Shown: piece by piece, positions 45,982 through 48,358 of the stretch
Layout of the letters: every line of letters starts with the position of its first letter
Numbering within the stretch: position 1 is the first letter of the stretch
NCBI RefSeq assembly: GCF_000262245.1
Contig: NZ_AJSX01000017.1
Location: 1 to 48,358, forward strand
Origin: Pasteurella bettyae CCUG 2042
GTDB lineage: Bacteria > Pseudomonadota > Gammaproteobacteria > Enterobacterales > Pasteurellaceae
DNA: 48,358 bases
Reading direction: 5' to 3'
Notes under the pieces: generated by a model
Seen by the model: the letters and a program-made list of their open reading frames with translations, nothing else
Database searches by the model: none
Told to the model about the DNA's origin: nothing
Made by a program: the position numbers and the translations under genes

Positions 45982-46998
45982 ATGGCTATTTTAGTAACAG
46001 GTGGTGCTGGATATATTGGTACCCATACTGTGGTGGAATTATTAAATTCAGGTCGTGACATTGTGGTATTAGATAACTTACACAATGCTTCCGAAGAATC
46101 TTTAGCACGTGTAAAAAAAATCACAGGTAAAGCGGTTAGCTTTTATAAAGGTGATGTTTTAGATCGTCAAATATTACGCAAAATATTTGCTGAACATAAA
46201 ATCGAATCCGTTATTCATTTCGCAGGTTTAAAAGCGGTAGGTGAAAGTGTACAAAAACCACTTTTCTATTATGAAAATAACGTCGGTGGTTCCATTACTT
46301 TAGTGGATGAAATGTTAAAAGCAGGCATCAATACCATTGTGTTTAGTTCAACGGCAACGGTTTACGGCGTACCTGATGTGGTACCCGTCACTGAAAACAG
46401 TCCAGTAGGGGCAACAACAAGCCCTTACGCAACATCTAAATATATGGTTGAAAGAATACTTGCGGATACAGTAAAAGTGAATCCACAATTTACGGCTATT
46501 GTATTACGTTATTTTAATCCTGTGGGTGCGCATGAAAGTGGTTTAATTGGAGAAGATCCAAATGGTATTCCAAATAACTTAATGCCATTTATCAGCCAAG
46601 TGGCCATTGGAAAATTACCAGAACTTTCTGTATTTGGTAATGACTATGACACACCAGATGGCACAGGAGTAAGAGATTATATCCATGTAGTAGATTTAGC
46701 CGTAGGTCACTTAAAAGCGCTAGATAAACATCACGGTGAACCTGGTTTACATACCTATAATTTAGGCACTGGTATTGGCTATTCTGTATTAGATATGGTT
46801 AAAGCCTTTGAAAAAGTCAACCAAATTAAAGTCCCTTATAAAATTGCTCCTCGCCGAGCAGGTGATATTGACTCCTACTATTCTAGCCCGAAAAAAGCGG
46901 CTGAAGTATTAGGCTGGACAGCACAGCATTCATTAGAAGATATGATGCGTGACACATGGAACTGGCAAAAAAATAATCCGAAAGGTTATAAAAGTTAA
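45982..46998 (+). CDS. galE: UDP-glucose 4-epimerase
   Basis: 338 residues, full family length. NAD-binding [18 protein letters not shown] is at the N-terminus, the catalytic YxxxK is [10 protein letters not shown] near residue 151, and the Ser/Thr (FSSTATVYG) is present. [32 protein letters not shown] and [16 protein letters not shown] complete the active site. It interconverts UDP-glucose and UDP-galactose for galactose in lipooligosaccharide and for galactose use. AAGGA precedes the ATG. In H. influenzae galE lies next to ampG and the phase-variable lic3A; here the upstream neighbour is different. Confidence 0.97.
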   Translation: MAILVTGGAGYIGTHTVVELLNSGRDIVVLDNLHNASEESLARVKKITGKAVSFYKGDVLDRQILRKIFAEHKIESVIHFAGLKAVGESVQKPLFYYENNVGGSITLVDEMLKAGINTIVFSSTATVYGVPDVVPVTENSPVGATTSPYATSKYMVERILADTVKVNPQFTAIVLRYFNPVGAHESGLIGEDPNGIPNNLMPFISQVAIGKLPELSVFGNDYDTPDGTGVRDYIHVVDLAVGHLKALDKHHGEPGLHTYNLGTGIGYSVLDMVKAFEKVNQIKVPYKIAPRRAGDIDSYYSSPKKAAEVLGWTAQHSLEDMMRDTWNWQKNNPKGYKS

Positions 46999-47011
46999 TT
47001 AATCAATCAAC

Positions 47012-47032
47012 GGGCGAGAATCATCCTCGCCC
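47012..47032 (+). terminator. Hairpin between galE and ampG
   Basis: GGGCGAG and CTCGCCC pair around a 7-nt loop, but no T run follows (ATATTTCTC), so this may be an mRNA processing or attenuation element rather than a full terminator. Confidence 0.4.
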
Positions 47033-47049
47033 ATATTTCTCTTAATAAA

Positions 47050-48336
47050 ATGTCGACAAAATCCACACTACTTTCACAAATTTTTAGCCGTAATATGTTG
47101 ATCTGTATTTTTACAGGTTTTAGTTCTGGATTGCCTCTTTATATTATCACTGGGCTATTGCCGATTTGGCTTCGTTCCGAAAAAGTAGATTTAGAAACAC
47201 TGGGCTATTTCACAGCAGTCACCTTACCTTTTACCTGGAAATTTATCTGGGCACCCTTGCTTGACCGATACATTCCTCCCTTTTTAGGTCGTCGTCGGGG
47301 TTGGATACTGATATCACAACTGTTACTGATTGTTTCTCTAGCATTATTTGGATTTATCAATCCTCAAACTCATTTTGGTTTAACTTTAATCGCTGGGCTG
47401 GCTACCCTAACGTCCTTTTTCTCTGCAAATCAAGATGTTGTACTTGACGCTTATCGGCGAGAAATCCTACCCGATAACGAATTAGGTTTAGGGAATTCAA
47501 TTCACGTTAATGCTTATCGTGTATCAGGATTAGTACCAGGTGCTTTATCATTAATTTTGGCGGATCATTTTAACTGGCAAACGGTTTTTATTATTACCGC
47601 AATGTTTATGCTACCAGGGATTTTCATGACCTTATTCCTAAGTAAAGAGCCAGAAATTTTGCTAAAAAAAGACCGCACTTTAAAAGAAAATGTGGTTGAG
47701 CCATTTAAGGAATTTTTTGGTCGCAAAGGTATCGGTTCTGCATTGGCTATTTTAAGCTTTATTTTCCTCTACAAATTGGGTGATAGCATGGCAACGGCAC
47801 TTATTTCACCTTTCTATTTAGATATGGGATATAGTAAAACGCAAATTGGTTTAGTCGCTAAAAATGCTTCTTTATGGCCAATGATTGCGGCTGGAATTGT
47901 TGGCGGAATTATAATGATCCGTATTGGTATTAACCGAGCATTATGGTTATTCGGAATAGTACAAATCGTCACAATTCTTGGCTTTGCTTGGCTGGCTAAG
48001 CAAGGACCATTTGATCAAGTGGGTAACTATGAAATCTTTGCATTAAGTTTAGTGATTGCCGCGGAATATATTGGTGTAGGATTAGGCACTTCCGCCTTTG
48101 TCGCATTTATGGCGAGGGAAACCAATCCCCTCTATACTGCTACTCAATTAGCCTTATTTACTAGCTTATCAGCTTTACCTCGCGCTACGTTAAATACTCA
48201 AGCTGGCACATGGATTAATGCCTTAGGTTATTATGAGTATTTCTGGCTTTGCTTTTTTCTCGCCATACCTGGAATGATTTGTTTATATTGGGTAGCACCT
48301 TGGAATGAAAAAAACAATAACTCATCAATGAGATAA
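47050..48336 (+). CDS. ampG: AmpG-type muropeptide permease (MFS)
   Basis: 428 residues with about twelve membrane helices and the MFS pattern of AmpG: FTGFSSGLPLYIITGLLPIWLRSEKVDLETLGYFTAVTLPFTWKFIWAPLLDRYIPPFLGRRRGWIL, then SANQDVVLDAYRREILPDNELGLGNSIHVNAYRVSGL and later KLGDSMATALISPFYLDMGYSKTQIG. It imports anhydro-muropeptides for murein recycling and, in some species, signalling to beta-lactamase. It follows galE by 51 bp on the same strand. No strong ribosome binding site is seen. An uptake sequence lies inside at 47672-47680. Confidence 0.9.
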   Translation: MSTKSTLLSQIFSRNMLICIFTGFSSGLPLYIITGLLPIWLRSEKVDLETLGYFTAVTLPFTWKFIWAPLLDRYIPPFLGRRRGWILISQLLLIVSLALFGFINPQTHFGLTLIAGLATLTSFFSANQDVVLDAYRREILPDNELGLGNSIHVNAYRVSGLVPGALSLILADHFNWQTVFIITAMFMLPGIFMTLFLSKEPEILLKKDRTLKENVVEPFKEFFGRKGIGSALAILSFIFLYKLGDSMATALISPFYLDMGYSKTQIGLVAKNASLWPMIAAGIVGGIIMIRIGINRALWLFGIVQIVTILGFAWLAKQGPFDQVGNYEIFALSLVIAAEYIGVGLGTSAFVAFMARETNPLYTATQLALFTSLSALPRATLNTQAGTWINALGYYEYFWLCFFLAIPGMICLYWVAPWNEKNNNSSMR

Positions 48337-48339
48337 AAA

Positions 48340-48348
48340 AAGTGCGGT
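48340..48348 (+). repeat. DNA uptake sequence (hUSS)
   Basis: AAGTGCGGT immediately after the ampG stop, probably half of a terminator hairpin that continues beyond the window. Confidence 0.85.
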
Positions 48349-48358
48349 GAAATTTTAC

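Overview
This window is a chromosomal segment of a low-GC gammaproteobacterium of the Pasteurellaceae, most likely the Haemophilus influenzae / H. haemolyticus group. The evidence is about twenty copies of the Haemophilus-type DNA uptake sequence (AAGTGCGGT or its complement), a P5/OmpA gene, ZevAB, HtrB, and housekeeping proteins that read as close Haemophilus homologues. A haemophilin-type haem-acquisition cluster favours H. haemolyticus or a close relative, but this is inference because no database search was possible.

Layout. 1-5.5 kb: the 5' part of ompP5 (minus), a ydiJ-type FAD/Fe-S oxidoreductase behind a Fur-like box, a uracil-DNA-glycosylase-superfamily protein and a small secreted protein. 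5.6-11.3 kb: a haem-piracy cluster on the minus strand (TonB-dependent receptor, secreted haemophilin-like haemophore, Slam-type outer-membrane translocon) with Fur-like boxes before the receptor and before the haemophore, and a terminator between haemophore and translocon. 11.4-15.4 kb: pntAB and sfsA. 15.4-15.7 kb: two tandem, homologous, Fur-box-controlled small RNA genes, each with its own promoter and terminator, the terminator stems differing by compensatory changes. 15.8-25 kb: tyrS, then the initiator tRNA-rimP-nusA-infB-rbfA-truB translation/transcription operon (minus), a tiny lipoprotein with a kinase-like protein, and a YceB-like DUF1439 protein.

25-32.5 kb: an AGCS amino-acid symporter, a decayed IS200/IS605-type element, nagK, pgpB, ribA, uvrB, then an AT-rich region with three clustered DnaA boxes and tRNA-Asn. 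32.7-38 kb: a yrbG-type exchanger, zevBA, an intergenic candidate small RNA behind an FNR-like site, ettA and a small membrane protein. 38-48.4 kb: hldE and htrB/lpxL (LPS biosynthesis), tRNA-Thr, pdxY, tilS, a lipoprotein gene following a purine permease that has a PurR-like operator, an OsmB-like lipoprotein, galE and an ampG-type permease.

The most interesting structure is iron control. The receptor, the haemophore and ydiJ each have a Fur-like box, and the two small RNAs lie about 4 kb from the haemophore cluster with Fur boxes over their -10 elements. The pair resembles in layout the tandem PrrF1/PrrF2 RNAs of Pseudomonas, and could correspond to HrrF, the Fur-regulated RNA described in Pasteurellaceae. 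Whether the duplication is known could not be checked here.
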